Assembly (NCBI RefSeq): GCF_039540975.1
Contig: NZ_BAABFL010000081.1
Location: forward strand, 1-64,000
DNA length: 64,000 nucleotides
Direction: 5' to 3'
DNA from: Kistimonas scapharcae
GTDB lineage: Bacteria; Pseudomonadota; Gammaproteobacteria; Pseudomonadales; Endozoicomonadaceae
Made by a program: the position numbers and the translations under genes
Shown: positions 43,911 to 53,268 of the stretch, in pieces
Position numbering within the stretch: position 1 is the stretch's first letter
Layout of the letters: each line of letters starts with the position of its first letter
Notes under the pieces: generated by a model
Told to the model about the DNA's origin: nothing
Databases searched by the model: none
The model's input: only the letters and a program-made list of their open reading frames with translations

Positions 43911-44152
43911 ATGTCTGCTATTTTTGTGTCTGAAAAAATGGGCATTTTTGTCGGCAAAGGCCATGAAAGTGCGCCAGTATGGATCTCATCCATTTAATTT
44001 AAGGGGTAAACCCTATATCATTGCGGATTGTTGGTGGGGTGCTAAGGGGAATTGCGGTTGCTTGTCAGCAATTCCGAGTTTAACTAATATGCCCACCGCT
44101 TTGCCTGGCATGCAGAATAAATGAGCTAACGCTCTGATGGGGAGAAAGCCGA

Positions 44153-44746
44153 ATGAGTCAAGACGGCGTAAATGTGGGCCGGCGCCGCTTTCTGGTTGCA
44201 GCTACTTCGGTAGTTGGTGCAGTGGGGGCTGCGGGAGTTGCGACACCGTTTATCAAATCCTGGAATCCAAGCGCCAAGGCCAAGGCGGCGGGCGCACCTG
44301 TCAAAGTCAATATATCGAAGCTGGAGCCTGGTCAGCAGGTGATTGTGGAGTGGCGTGGCAAGCCTGTGTTTGTCGTGCGGCGTTCGCAGGCGATGCTCGA
44401 TAATATCCGCAAGGTAGATGACAAGGTGAGAGATCCGAGCTCTCAGGAGTCGGAGCAGCCTGGTTATGCGCAGAATGAATTCCGCTCCAGTCGGGAGGAT
44501 ATCCTGGTCCTGGTGGGTCTCTGCACACATCTGGGGTGTTCGCCAAAATTCACACCTGAAGTGAAACCAATGGACTTTGATGCGAATTGGGTGGGTGGAT
44601 ACTACTGCCCCTGTCACGGTTCCAGGTTTGACCTGGCGGGTCGTGTGTTCAAGGGGGTGCCGGCGCCAACCAATCTGGAAGTGCCGCCTTATTCCTTTGA
44701 AGGGGACGACATCCTGACTGTAGGTGTTGATGAGGAGGCTGCCTGA
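44153..44746 (+). CDS. petA: Ubiquinol-cytochrome c reductase Rieske subunit
   Basis: Iron-sulfur subunit of the cytochrome bc1 complex. The 197-residue protein has a Tat-type anchor (GRRRFLVAATS, hydrophobic to about residue 32). The cluster ligands are C124 and H126 in CTHLGC and C152... in CPCHGSRFD with H155. GGGGAG about eight bases upstream is a good ribosome binding site. petB follows with overlapping TGATG. Confidence 0.96.
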   Translation: MSQDGVNVGRRRFLVAATSVVGAVGAAGVATPFIKSWNPSAKAKAAGAPVKVNISKLEPGQQVIVEWRGKPVFVVRRSQAMLDNIRKVDDKVRDPSSQESEQPGYAQNEFRSSREDILVLVGLCTHLGCSPKFTPEVKPMDFDANWVGGYYCPCHGSRFDLAGRVFKGVPAPTNLEVPPYSFEGDDILTVGVDEEAA

Positions 44747-45960
44747 TGGGAAGCAAATTACTGACCTGGGTGGATGAGCGTTTTCCGCTGACGAAGATGT
44801 GGGAAGAGCATCTCAGCAAATACTACGCACCCAAGAACTTCAATTTCTGGTATTTCTTTGGTTCTCTGGCGCTTCTGGTTCTGGTGAATCAGCTGCTGAC
44901 CGGTGTCTGGCTGACTATGAGCTATGTGCCTAGTGCAGAGGGTGCTTTTGCCTCTGTTGAGTACATCATGAGGGATGTCGAATACGGTTGGCTGATTCGT
45001 TATCTCCACTCTACAGGCGCCTCGGCCTTCTTTGTGGTGGTTTACTGTCATATGTTCCGCGCCCTGTTGTATGGGTCATACCGAAAGCCTCGTGAGTTGG
45101 TCTGGATTTTCGGTATGGCGATCTACCTGGCGCTGATGGCTGAAGCCTTCATGGGTTATCTGTTGCCTTGGGGGCAGATGTCCTACTGGGGGGCACAGGT
45201 TATCATTTCCCTGTTCGGTGCTATTCCGGTGATTGGTCCTGATCTGCAGCAGTGGATTCGTGGTGATTACCTGATCTCCGGTATTACCCTGAACCGCTTC
45301 TTTGCCTTGCATGTGGTGGCGTTGCCGATCGTTATTCTTGGTCTGGTTGTCATGCACATCATTGCGCTGCACGAAGTGGGTTCCAATAACCCGGATGGCG
45401 TGGAAATCAAGAAAAACAAGAATACTGATGGCGTACCGGTTGATGGCATTCCTTTCCACCCCTACTACACCGTTAAGGATATCGTGGGTGTGGTTGTCTT
45501 CCTGTTTGTGTTCTGTGGTGTAGTGTTCTTCTTCCCTGAAATGGGCGGGTTCTTCCTTGAGCATGCCAACTTTGAGCAGGCGAATAGTCTCAAGACGCCA
45601 GAGCATATCGCACCAGTCTGGTATTTCGGTGCGTTCTACGCCATCTTGCGGGCAGTTCCGGATAAGTTGCTGGGCGTTGTTGCCATGGGGGCCGCCATTG
45701 CGATTCTGTTTGTTTTGCCATGGCTGGACAGAAGTCCTGTGAAATCCTGGCGTTATAAGGGGTTGATCAGTAAGGCTTGTATCGTTGTCTTTGGTCTCAA
45801 TTATATTCTGCTGACCTGGCTAGGAACGCAGCCGGCGACAGGCTTGCTGACCAATATTGCGCGTGTGGCAACCCTGTTCTACTTTGCGTTCTTCCTGCTG
45901 ATGCCTTTTTACACCCGTTTTGAGAAGACTAAAACTGTACCGGAGAGGGTGACCGGCTAA
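44746..45960 (+). CDS. petB: Cytochrome b of the bc1 complex
   Basis: Membrane subunit carrying two b haems and both quinone sites. The 404-residue protein has eight or so helices, haem-ligand histidines in helices B and D (LHSTGASAFFVVVYCHMFR and FALHVVALPIVILGLVVMHIIALH), and the Qo-site PEW-type element (here PVWYFGAFYA preceded by PEHIA). Length is that of unsplit proteobacterial cytochrome b. Confidence 0.96.
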   Translation: MGSKLLTWVDERFPLTKMWEEHLSKYYAPKNFNFWYFFGSLALLVLVNQLLTGVWLTMSYVPSAEGAFASVEYIMRDVEYGWLIRYLHSTGASAFFVVVYCHMFRALLYGSYRKPRELVWIFGMAIYLALMAEAFMGYLLPWGQMSYWGAQVIISLFGAIPVIGPDLQQWIRGDYLISGITLNRFFALHVVALPIVILGLVVMHIIALHEVGSNNPDGVEIKKNKNTDGVPVDGIPFHPYYTVKDIVGVVVFLFVFCGVVFFFPEMGGFFLEHANFEQANSLKTPEHIAPVWYFGAFYAILRAVPDKLLGVVAMGAAIAILFVLPWLDRSPVKSWRYKGLISKACIVVFGLNYILLTWLGTQPATGLLTNIARVATLFYFAFFLLMPFYTRFEKTKTVPERVTG

Positions 45961-46715
45961 TGAAAAAAATATTCATTACATGGCTGTTTGTGTTGCTGCC
46001 GGTGGCTGCGTTCGCTGCTGGCGGTGGGGGCTATCCGCTGGATCACATTGAGACGGATGTCAGTGACAAGGCATCGCTGCAGCGGGGGGCAAAGTTTTAC
46101 ATGAATTACTGTGCCGGCTGTCATGCAACACAGTTTCAGCGCTATGAGCGGGTGGCTGATGATCTGGGTATCCCTCATGATCTTATGTTGGATAATCTGG
46201 TATTCACGGATGCCAAGATTGGCGATCTGATGAAAAACGGCATGATAGAAGGGGAGGCCAAGCAGTGGTTTGGTGCGGCACCGCCAGATCTGACTATGGT
46301 TGCGCGTGTTCGCGGTACCGATTGGCTCTACACCTATCTGCGTACTTTTTACCTGGATCCGAAGCGTCCTTGGGGTGTTAACAACAAAGTCTTCCCGGAT
46401 GTGGCCATGCCTCACGTGCTGCTGGAGTTGCAGGGTGGTCTGATTGATACCTGTGCGGGTGATTCTGAAGGTCAGGTTGATACCCTTACCGGTGAGAAGT
46501 TGTGCGGACTGGTACCCGATCCAGAATATAAGGGAAGTATGAGTCCGGAAGAGTACGATCAGGCGATGTACGATCTGGTTAATTTTCTGGACTACAGTGG
46601 TGAGCCGATGCAGCTGGAGCGTCAGAAGATCGGTGTTTACGTGCTGTTATTCCTGGCCTTTTTCTTCGTCGTAGCCTATTTGCTGAAGCGGGAGTACTGG
46701 AAGGACGTTCACTAA
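45960..46715 (+). CDS. petC: Cytochrome c1
   Basis: Membrane-anchored monohaem cytochrome that passes electrons from the Rieske protein to soluble cytochrome c. The 251-residue protein has a signal peptide (to AFAAGGG), the CAGCH haem motif near residue 55, the methionine-ligand region around AMPHVLLE and a C-terminal membrane anchor. It overlaps the petB stop by one base. Confidence 0.95.
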   Translation: MKKIFITWLFVLLPVAAFAAGGGGYPLDHIETDVSDKASLQRGAKFYMNYCAGCHATQFQRYERVADDLGIPHDLMLDNLVFTDAKIGDLMKNGMIEGEAKQWFGAAPPDLTMVARVRGTDWLYTYLRTFYLDPKRPWGVNNKVFPDVAMPHVLLELQGGLIDTCAGDSEGQVDTLTGEKLCGLVPDPEYKGSMSPEEYDQAMYDLVNFLDYSGEPMQLERQKIGVYVLLFLAFFFVVAYLLKREYWKDVH

Positions 46716-46745
46716 CTTCTATAATCTGGTAAAATTCGTAATCTG

Positions 46746-46779
46746 GCGCGTAGTCACTCTTGTGGCTGCGCGCGTTTTT
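46746..46779 (+). terminator. Intrinsic terminator between petC and sspA
   Basis: A 12-base-pair GCGCGTAGTCAC / GTGGCTGCGCGC stem (two wobbles) with a four-base loop precedes a run of five T. A TATAAT at 46720-46725, upstream of this hairpin, could be a promoter for a short transcript or for attenuated sspA expression. Confidence 0.8.
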
Positions 46780-46813
46780 GGTTTCATGTATGACCTCAGG
46801 TGGGGGTAGATCA

Positions 46814-47443
46814 ATGGGCGTAGTCGCCAAAAGATCCTCAATGACATTTTTTTCTGACCCGGCTGATCACTACTGCCATCGTGTTCGTATTGTGTTGGCG
46901 GAAAAAGGCGTCGCTGTCGATATTCAGGATGTCAATCCAGATTCCAGACCTCAGGAACTGGCTGATATCAATCCCTACAATACGCTGCCGACCCTGCTGG
47001 ATCGTGATCTGGTGCTCTATGAGCCCAATGTCATGATGGAGTATCTGGATGAGCGTTTTCCGCATCCGCCATTGCTGCCGGTTTATCCGGTGACCCGGGC
47101 CCAGAGCCGCCTGATGATGCACCGTATTCAGAAAGACTGGTGTGCACTGGCGGATGTGATTCTGGATCCCAAGACCAAAGATACGGTTGCAGCTAAGGCG
47201 CGTAAGGAGCTGCGGGAAAGTCTGATCAGCATTGCGCCCATCTTTGCTGAAAAGCCCTTCTTCATGAGTGAAGAATTTACGCTGGTGGATTGCTGTGTGG
47301 CTCCGATTCTCTGGCGTCTGGAGGCGATGGATATTCAGCTGCCACCTCAGGCAAAGGCAATCACGGAGTATGCTGAGCGTTTGTTTGAGCGCGAATCTTT
47401 CCGTGAAAGTCTGTCTGATGTTGAGAAGGAAATGCGTATCTGA
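46814..47443 (+). CDS. sspA: Stringent starvation protein A
   Basis: RNA-polymerase-associated GST-fold protein that alters transcription in stationary phase. The 209 residues start GVVAKRSSMTFFSDPADHYCHRVR, as in known SspA, and contain the conserved LPTLLDRDLVLYEPNVMMEYLDERFPHP-type region. A GGTGGGGG stretch lies before the ATG; the upstream extension is not conserved. Confidence 0.95.
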   Translation: MGVVAKRSSMTFFSDPADHYCHRVRIVLAEKGVAVDIQDVNPDSRPQELADINPYNTLPTLLDRDLVLYEPNVMMEYLDERFPHPPLLPVYPVTRAQSRLMMHRIQKDWCALADVILDPKTKDTVAAKARKELRESLISIAPIFAEKPFFMSEEFTLVDCCVAPILWRLEAMDIQLPPQAKAITEYAERLFERESFRESLSDVEKEMRI

Positions 47444-47464
47444 TCGCTGAGATTGGCATACACT

Positions 47465-47487
47465 AAAGGGGGCAAGCCCCCTTTTTT
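47465..47487 (+). terminator. Hairpin between sspA and sspB
   Basis: GGGGGC / GCCCCC flanked by AAA and a run of six T has the form of an intrinsic terminator. It would make sspB expression lower than that of sspA unless read through or driven by its own promoter. Confidence 0.75.
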
Positions 47488-47518
47488 GCGTGTTTGGAAA
47501 TGAAGCTGGAGTCCTTCA

Positions 47519-47956
47519 ATGAGTATGACCAGCAGTCGCCCTTACATTATCAGGGCACTGTATGAATGGATTGTTGATAACGACTGTACACCCTACCTGC
47601 TTGTCGATACGACGGTGCCCGGTGTTGATGTTCCCGATCAGTTTGCGGGTGAGGAACAGGTTGTGCTTAATCTGGCGCCAATGGCTATTCGGGATCTGGA
47701 TGTTTCTAATGAGGCAGTGATGTTTCTGGCTCGTTTCGGTGGCAGGACGTTTCAGGTTTGTGTGCCAGTGGGGGCTGTCATGGCAATCTATGCCAAGGAA
47801 AATGGACAGGGCATGGTCTTTGAGGTTGAAGCTCAGCCAGAAGGAGTGCACTTGGTAGATTCTGGTGTGAATGAAGAAGAGCCTTCGCTAGAGCCTGATC
47901 CGAAAGGGCCTGGCAGACCGCCAAAGGGGCGCCCCAGTCTCAAAGTGGTCAAGTAG
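47519..47956 (+). CDS. sspB: ClpXP adaptor SspB
   Basis: Binds ssrA-tagged peptides and tethers them to ClpX. The 145-residue protein has the folded domain (SSRPYIIRALYEWIVDND, then VVLNLAPMAIRDLDVSNE), an acidic linker and a C-terminal ClpX-binding motif (RGRPPKGRPSLKVVK-like tail). GGAG lies seven bases before the ATG. Confidence 0.94.
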   Translation: MSMTSSRPYIIRALYEWIVDNDCTPYLLVDTTVPGVDVPDQFAGEEQVVLNLAPMAIRDLDVSNEAVMFLARFGGRTFQVCVPVGAVMAIYAKENGQGMVFEVEAQPEGVHLVDSGVNEEEPSLEPDPKGPGRPPKGRPSLKVVK

Positions 47957-47968
47957 TGATTGCCCCAT

Positions 47969-47997
47969 AAAAAAACCGCCGGAATGGCGGTTTTTTT
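47969..47997. terminator. Bidirectional terminator between sspB and dolP
   Basis: AAAAACCGCC / GGCGGTTTTT with a five-base loop has A- and T-runs on both sides of the convergent genes. Confidence 0.9.
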
Positions 47998-48011
47998 ATG
48001 GGGGTTCAGAA

Positions 48012-48599
48012 TTATATGTATTCGAAAACCTTCACAATTTTTTGAACGCCATAAGACTGCTTTACAATGTTGACCGCTGTGGTTGCCTGTTCAGGTGTTA
48101 CAAGTCCCATCAGGTATACCGTACCGTTTTCGGTAATGACTTTAACATTGCCTGAAGGGAAGTCTTTTTCTGCAACCATGCGGGCCTTGATTTTTGATGT
48201 GATCCAGCTGTCGCCTGAGCGAACCAGCATGGTGGTTGGGCCGGAGATCTCAAGTTCGTTATAAACTTTACGGACTTTTTGTACGTTTCTGACAGTCTTT
48301 CCTGCCAGTTCCTTAAGGGGGGCTGAGCCTGTTTGTCCTACCAAAAGCACAATGCCGTTGTGGCTGATCACGACAATATGGCTGTTGGCAAACGCGGGAT
48401 CGGCTTTTTTGATATTAACGCTGGCCACTGTTTCGATGGTTTGGTCGTCAATCCAGGCGCCCCAGGAGCGTGAGGATGGATCCTGTTGGATGGGCTCACT
48501 ATTGATTGCTGTCAGCGTGGTGGTGCAGCCTGCCAGGAGTGCGGTCAGCAGAATAGAGATTGTGAAATCTCGTAATCCACGAGCCCTTGTTCTTTGCAT
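48012..48599 (-). CDS. dolP: Division and outer-membrane stress lipoprotein DolP (YraP)
   Basis: Outer-membrane lipoprotein with two BON domains that supports envelope integrity. The 195-residue protein has the lipobox LAGC near residue 24, then BON domains around residues 55-120 and 125-192 (for example SSKIKARMVAEKDFPSGNVKVIT-type pattern). Its order after diaA is as in E. coli yraP. The upstream in-frame extension is rejected because it would bury the signal peptide. Confidence 0.9.
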   Translation of the reverse strand: MQRTRARGLRDFTISILLTALLAGCTTTLTAINSEPIQQDPSSRSWGAWIDDQTIETVASVNIKKADPAFANSHIVVISHNGIVLLVGQTGSAPLKELAGKTVRNVQKVRKVYNELEISGPTTMLVRSGDSWITSKIKARMVAEKDFPSGNVKVITENGTVYLMGLVTPEQATTAVNIVKQSYGVQKIVKVFEYI

Positions 48600-48672
48600 G
48601 GTCAGGATCCCTTGTGTTTTTACAATGACATGTCGGGTGAAGCGGTTAGTTGATACGTGAATAATCGGCAGT

Positions 48673-49260
48673 TTATTCGACGGCTCCAAAAAGGCACTCG
48701 TCAATCAGATCGCACAGGCAGTGAACAACCAGCAGGTGAACCTCCTGAATGCGCGCAGTGATGGTGCTGGGAGCGCGAATTTCGATATCTTCAGGGTGCA
48801 GCAATCTGGCCATGTTGCCGCCATCTTTTCCTGTCAATGCGATGACGGTCATTTCGCGATCATGGGCAGCCTGTATTGCTTGCACGATATTCGGCGATTT
48901 GCCGCTGGTGGAGATGGCCAGAAGTACATCGCCTGCCTGGCCCAGTGCGCGTATCTGCTTGGCAAAGACTTCATTGTAGCTGTAGTCGTTGGCGATGGAG
49001 GTGAGGGTTGAAGAGTCTGTTGTCAGGGCAATGGCTGGTAGTGAGGGTCTTTCCCGTTCGAAACGGTTTAGCAATTCTGAGGAAAAGTGTTGGGCATCGG
49101 CGGCAGAACCGCCATTGCCACAGGTCAGGATCTTTCCCTCATTGACCAGGGCGTTCACGATCAGTTCTGCAGCCTGGGCGATCAGCGGTGGCAGTGTTTC
49201 CGCAGCACGGATTTTTGCATCAATGCTGTCGGAGAAGTGTGAGGTGATGCGTTCAAGCAT
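48673..49260 (-). CDS. diaA: DnaA initiator-associating protein DiaA
   Basis: SIS-domain protein that promotes DnaA assembly at the origin. The 195-residue length and the motifs TCGNGGSAADAQHF and ISTSGKSPNI fit the GmhA/DiaA group; location between yraN and dolP decides for DiaA rather than phosphoheptose isomerase GmhA. Because the two are similar, GmhA activity cannot be fully excluded. Confidence 0.88.
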   Translation of the reverse strand: MLERITSHFSDSIDAKIRAAETLPPLIAQAAELIVNALVNEGKILTCGNGGSAADAQHFSSELLNRFERERPSLPAIALTTDSSTLTSIANDYSYNEVFAKQIRALGQAGDVLLAISTSGKSPNIVQAIQAAHDREMTVIALTGKDGGNMARLLHPEDIEIRAPSTITARIQEVHLLVVHCLCDLIDECLFGAVE

Positions 49261-49272
49261 GGGTTAGTCCTG

Positions 49273-49665
49273 TCAGGCGCTGAAAGCGTTTTTGATCCAC
49301 CCGATTTGCAGTGTCCCTTGACGGGATGAATCAGGTTTTGCGGTGATTATATCAAAGCGACAGGCCGACTTGTCAGTCAGTCTGTGCTGTTGAAGAAAAT
49401 GTTGTGCTGTTTTGATCAGTTTCTGTTGTTTCTGCCAGGTGATACTTTCAGCTGAGCTGCCGAATTCATCCTGAGTCCGGTAGCGAACTTCAATGAAAAC
49501 CAGGGTGTCGGTGTCCTTCATGACAAGATCCAGTTCACCGCCGCGCCAGGCGTAATTCCTGGCGATCAGGGTTAGTCCTTGTTTCATCAGGAATCGCTGG
49601 GCGGCCTGTTCAGCCCGGTTACCCTGTGGGTTCCTGATCGTTGCTATCCAGGACGTGTATGGCAT
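49273..49665 (-). CDS. yraN: UPF0102 family protein YraN
   Basis: Predicted nuclease-like protein of 131 residues with the restriction-endonuclease-type core: GNRAEQAAQRFL, then a GELDLVMKD segment and FIEVRYR motif with spaced acidic residues. The start lies within the 3' end of lpoA (about 47-base overlap). Function is not established in the family. Confidence 0.9.
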   Translation of the reverse strand: MPYTSWIATIRNPQGNRAEQAAQRFLMKQGLTLIARNYAWRGGELDLVMKDTDTLVFIEVRYRTQDEFGSSAESITWQKQQKLIKTAQHFLQQHRLTDKSACRFDIITAKPDSSRQGTLQIGWIKNAFSA

Positions 49666-51499
49666 GCGTTTTTCTCGTGCTGTATTCGCGGGTGAGCGGT
49701 CTGGGCCGGCCGTTATCAAAATACTGCCAGATCAGGTGTCGTTCCACGTAGCCTTGTGTGTTGATGCTCAGTGTTCCGGTAGCGCCGAACATCTGTGCAC
49801 CGGCTGAGCGGCTCATCTGCTCCATTCTGGGATACAGGCGCCAGACGTCTGCGCCCAGTGCGTACAGGCTGCCGTATTGCCCGGTGCTTGATGGCCATTC
49901 CTGGGTGATGACATCTTTCAGGGCGGAATCCCGGTTCAGGTACCAGGGCATGACCGGGAAGCGAATGCCGCTCAGATCACGATCTTTCGCGGGATCCTGA
50001 TGGCCACTGTATATGCCGGATGTTGTGTAAACCGGCAGGTCATAGGCAAAGTAAAAGTCGAGCGCAGGTTTTAACTGTCGTCCATTGGCTGCCGTAGCAG
50101 CCATGAAAATCATATCGGCATCCTGGCGGCGGCGGGGGGTGAAATCCAGTTTTTTGCCAAGAATGCGTCGAAGATTGTTGGCTCGCTGTTGGCTTTCGTT
50201 GACCAGTAGCAGCTTGGATGCTGCCTGGTTGAAATCGCCATTTCCGGTATAGCGAACAGTCGTTAGTACCTCGCCACCCAGTTCTTGCCATTCCCGACTG
50301 AAGGCGTTGGCAATACGTTGGCCCCAGTCGCTGTCAGGGATCAGGATGACAGGGTGTCGGAAGCCATCTTTCCAGGCTCTGTCTGCCCCTTGTCTGGCTT
50401 CGTCCTCAGCAGCCAGCCCGATCTGGTAGATTGGGGAAAGGCTCTGTGCGGTATCTGCGTAATTGAGGGTTAATTGCGGGATGGTCAGTTGGCTATTGGA
50501 GGTTGCACTTTCTACCGCGTTACGGCCGAGGGGGCCGATCACCAGCCCAGCTCCGTCATCTTCAGCTTTTTGTGCCAGCTCTACAGGGTTGCCGGAGGCG
50601 GAGTCGTAGAATTCGATTTCCGGCACCTGCAGTTTCTTTTTGGCTGCTTCATAGTAAGCTGCCATGAAGCCTTCCCTGACGGCTTCGCCAGCCTGTGCCA
50701 GTGGGCCGCTCAGCGGTAAAAGTAGGGCTATCTTTGCGGGCTGATAGGGTTTGGCATTCTTCAGGTCGGTGATGCTTTGTGGTAAATGGCGTACTGCATC
50801 ACTGGTAGGCCAGCGCAGTTCCCAGCTCTGCAATTCGGTCAGCTGGTTTTCCAGTTCGCCGGGTGTGCGGTAGATCACGGCAAGCTCAATCCAGGGTTTG
50901 AGCGTCTCAGGAGGTGTTGCCATCAGGATATCCAGCAGCTGACTTTCATTCAGCATCAGCAGGTTGTTCCATAATGTCTGGTACAGTGCCGGGTGATCTT
51001 CTTTGGGCAGGTATTGTAAGACTTGTCCCAGTTGTTCAATGTTCAGGCTGAAGTTGCCATCCAGCTCAAAGGTTCTGGCTTTGATTTGGTGGTATTTAAT
51101 CCGTTGAGCGCGCTTCAGGTTATAGGTGCTGACGGTTGATAGCCATTCCAGTGCTGAGCGGCTGTCATGGGTCAGGATGGCGTAATCCGCTTCCAGAAGG
51201 CTGTAGTTATTCCGGTTGTTGCCATCCAGGCGGTTGGGTTCAATGCGGTCAAGCGTATTTCTTGCGCGCTCGAGGTTGTCTTCATCCAGTAATGTGCCGG
51301 CAGCCAAAAGCAAGAGCTGCCCTTTGGCCGGGTAAGTGGATTTCTGAGCCTTTAACAGCATGCCGTCGACCGTCATGCGGGAGGTGTCCGGCATGGTACC
51401 GTCATAAGTCGTCTGGCGAGGAGCGGTCGAACAGGCTGCCAGTATCAGGGTCAGTGCAAGTACGCCAATGGATAATCCTGGCCGGGATATGAAACTCAC
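49619..51499 (-). CDS. lpoA: Penicillin-binding protein activator LpoA
   Basis: Outer-membrane lipoprotein that activates PBP1A across the periplasm. The 626-residue protein has the lipobox LAAC near residue 23, an N-terminal TPR-like domain, and a C-terminal periplasmic-binding-protein-like domain (KIALLLPLSGPLAQAGEAVREGFMAAY and LVIGPLGR). It diverges from rsmI, as in many gammaproteobacteria. Confidence 0.93.
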   Translation of the reverse strand: MSFISRPGLSIGVLALTLILAACSTAPRQTTYDGTMPDTSRMTVDGMLLKAQKSTYPAKGQLLLLAAGTLLDEDNLERARNTLDRIEPNRLDGNNRNNYSLLEADYAILTHDSRSALEWLSTVSTYNLKRAQRIKYHQIKARTFELDGNFSLNIEQLGQVLQYLPKEDHPALYQTLWNNLLMLNESQLLDILMATPPETLKPWIELAVIYRTPGELENQLTELQSWELRWPTSDAVRHLPQSITDLKNAKPYQPAKIALLLPLSGPLAQAGEAVREGFMAAYYEAAKKKLQVPEIEFYDSASGNPVELAQKAEDDGAGLVIGPLGRNAVESATSNSQLTIPQLTLNYADTAQSLSPIYQIGLAAEDEARQGADRAWKDGFRHPVILIPDSDWGQRIANAFSREWQELGGEVLTTVRYTGNGDFNQAASKLLLVNESQQRANNLRRILGKKLDFTPRRRQDADMIFMAATAANGRQLKPALDFYFAYDLPVYTTSGIYSGHQDPAKDRDLSGIRFPVMPWYLNRDSALKDVITQEWPSSTGQYGSLYALGADVWRLYPRMEQMSRSAGAQMFGATGTLSINTQGYVERHLIWQYFDNGRPRPLTREYSTRKTHAIHVLDSNDQEPTG

Positions 51500-51651
51500 T
51501 TATGGGCCACCTTCTGGCAAAAAATGGACAGATTGAACGCGTCACGATGTTTGGGTTGGCAGATTATGGTTCTCACCTGTACCCTTCGTGGATTTTAACC
51601 AAGTGCCGGACGCATCTCTAGCGATCCCGGTTAATAGTTTGAGTAAACCCG

Positions 51652-52503
51652 ATGAATGAAGCCTGTCTGTACATAGTATCCACGCCCATTGGTAATCTGG
51701 GGGATATTACCGCCAGGGCTGTCGAAGTGCTGGGTTCGGTCGATGTTATCGCGGCGGAGGATACGCGGCACACGGCGCGGTTGCTCAATCATCTGGGAAT
51801 CCGAAAGCCCCTGTTGGCCTGTCATGAGCATAATGAGCGTGATCGCAGTGCACAGATTGTTGCAAAAATGGCGGCCGGCGAGTCGGTGGCGCTGGTATCG
51901 GATGCTGGTACGCCGTTGATTTCTGATCCGGGTTACTTCCTGGTGGCGACAGTGCGTGAAGCTGGGTATCGCGTAGTGCCGGTGCCCGGAGCCTGTGCGT
52001 TGATTGCTGCGCTGAGTGTGTCTGGCCTGCCTTCTGATCGATTCTTCTTTGAAGGGTTTCTACCAGCAAAATCCGTTGCACGCCGAAAGCGGTTACAGGC
52101 GTTGTCCGGGTTTGAGCATACCTGGATCTTCTATGAATCAACGCACCGGATTGAAGAAGCTCTGTCTGATATGTCGGAGGTTCTGGGAGCTGAGCGCGAT
52201 ATCGTTATTGCTCGTGAGTTGACGAAGACATTTGAAACAGTTCTTGCCGGGCAGGTTCAAGAATGCTTGTTACAACTAAGAGCAGATGCCAATCAGAAAA
52301 AAGGTGAATTCGTTGTATTGGTGCGTGGTGCTGAGTCATCAAAAGAGGATGGTGTTGATGAAAGCAGTGCAAACCTTATGCATATTTTGCTGGGTGAGTT
52401 GTCACTGAAACAGGCCAGCCAGCTAGCATCCAAAATTACAGGCATTAAGAAAAAAACACTCTACGAATACGGGTTAACCCTCAAAAATGATGAGCGCGAC
52501 TAG
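51652..52503 (+). CDS. rsmI: 16S rRNA 2'-O-ribose C1402 methyltransferase
   Basis: SAM-dependent tetrapyrrole-methylase-fold enzyme acting on 16S rRNA. The 283-residue protein shows YIVSTPIGNLGDITARAVE at the N terminus, AAEDTRHTARLLNHLGI and VALVSDAGTPLISDPG, all typical for RsmI. The divergent intergenic region to lpoA is about 150 bases. Confidence 0.95.
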   Translation: MNEACLYIVSTPIGNLGDITARAVEVLGSVDVIAAEDTRHTARLLNHLGIRKPLLACHEHNERDRSAQIVAKMAAGESVALVSDAGTPLISDPGYFLVATVREAGYRVVPVPGACALIAALSVSGLPSDRFFFEGFLPAKSVARRKRLQALSGFEHTWIFYESTHRIEEALSDMSEVLGAERDIVIARELTKTFETVLAGQVQECLLQLRADANQKKGEFVVLVRGAESSKEDGVDESSANLMHILLGELSLKQASQLASKITGIKKKTLYEYGLTLKNDERD

Positions 52504-52568
52504 TAATTGATGAATGACTGATGAAATTCGCTTGAGTGTCCGGGGGGTTTTGATTATTCTGCGCCGTC

Positions 52569-52949
<381 letters not shown>

Positions 52950-52960
52950 CACTTATGTTG

Positions 52961-53000
52961 AAAATCCTCTCGTCGATTTGTCGGTGAGAGGATTTTTTTT
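52961..53000 (+). terminator. Intrinsic terminator after rnpB
   Basis: An 11-base-pair AAAATCCTCTC / GAGAGGATTTT stem with a 14-base loop is followed by more T. The next 160 bases up to the mra promoter show no gene. Confidence 0.9.
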
Positions 53001-53163
53001 GAGCAGCGGTTTTATCTCAGCGTTTCTGAGAGGGTGCTGCTATCTTTTTCTGTCCTCCGGATGGTGGATGTCAGCGTTTCCCCACTTTTTCAGGTTGAGT
53101 ATCAATATCTGAATAGCTGTCTAAGGCCTTAATATTTATAGGTTTTCTAGGTGATTCCCTGCC

Positions 53164-53192
53164 TTGACCCGGATTTTGGGGGTTTCTATAGT
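53164..53192 (+). promoter_or_regulatory. Pmra sigma70 promoter of the division/cell-wall cluster
   Basis: TTGACC (-35) and TATAGT (-10) are separated by exactly 17 bases. Transcription should begin near 53199, about 70 bases before mraZ. Confidence 0.8.
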
Positions 53193-53200
53193 GTGGCACT

Positions 53201-53230
53201 GTGGGATAAAGTGGCTAAAAGTGGGATAAT
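53201..53230 (+). promoter_or_regulatory. MraZ operator, 10-bp direct repeats
   Basis: Three successive ten-base units start GTGGG, GTGGC and GTGGG and share following A-rich bases. MraZ of E. coli binds TGGG-type repeats with this period. They begin at or just past the predicted transcription start, so bound MraZ should block the promoter and autoregulate the cluster. Confidence 0.8.
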
Positions 53231-53268
53231 CTGGTATTCGGTTCAGGGAATAAAAAGAGGACAGCTGA

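Noticed and set aside
43924..44124. 66-codon frame between rpsI and petA
   Set aside because: Begins in the rpsI terminator region without a ribosome binding site and has no domain.
48673..49260. Phosphoheptose isomerase (gmhA) for the SIS-domain gene
   Set aside because: Sequence alone is compatible, but position between yraN and dolP matches diaA.
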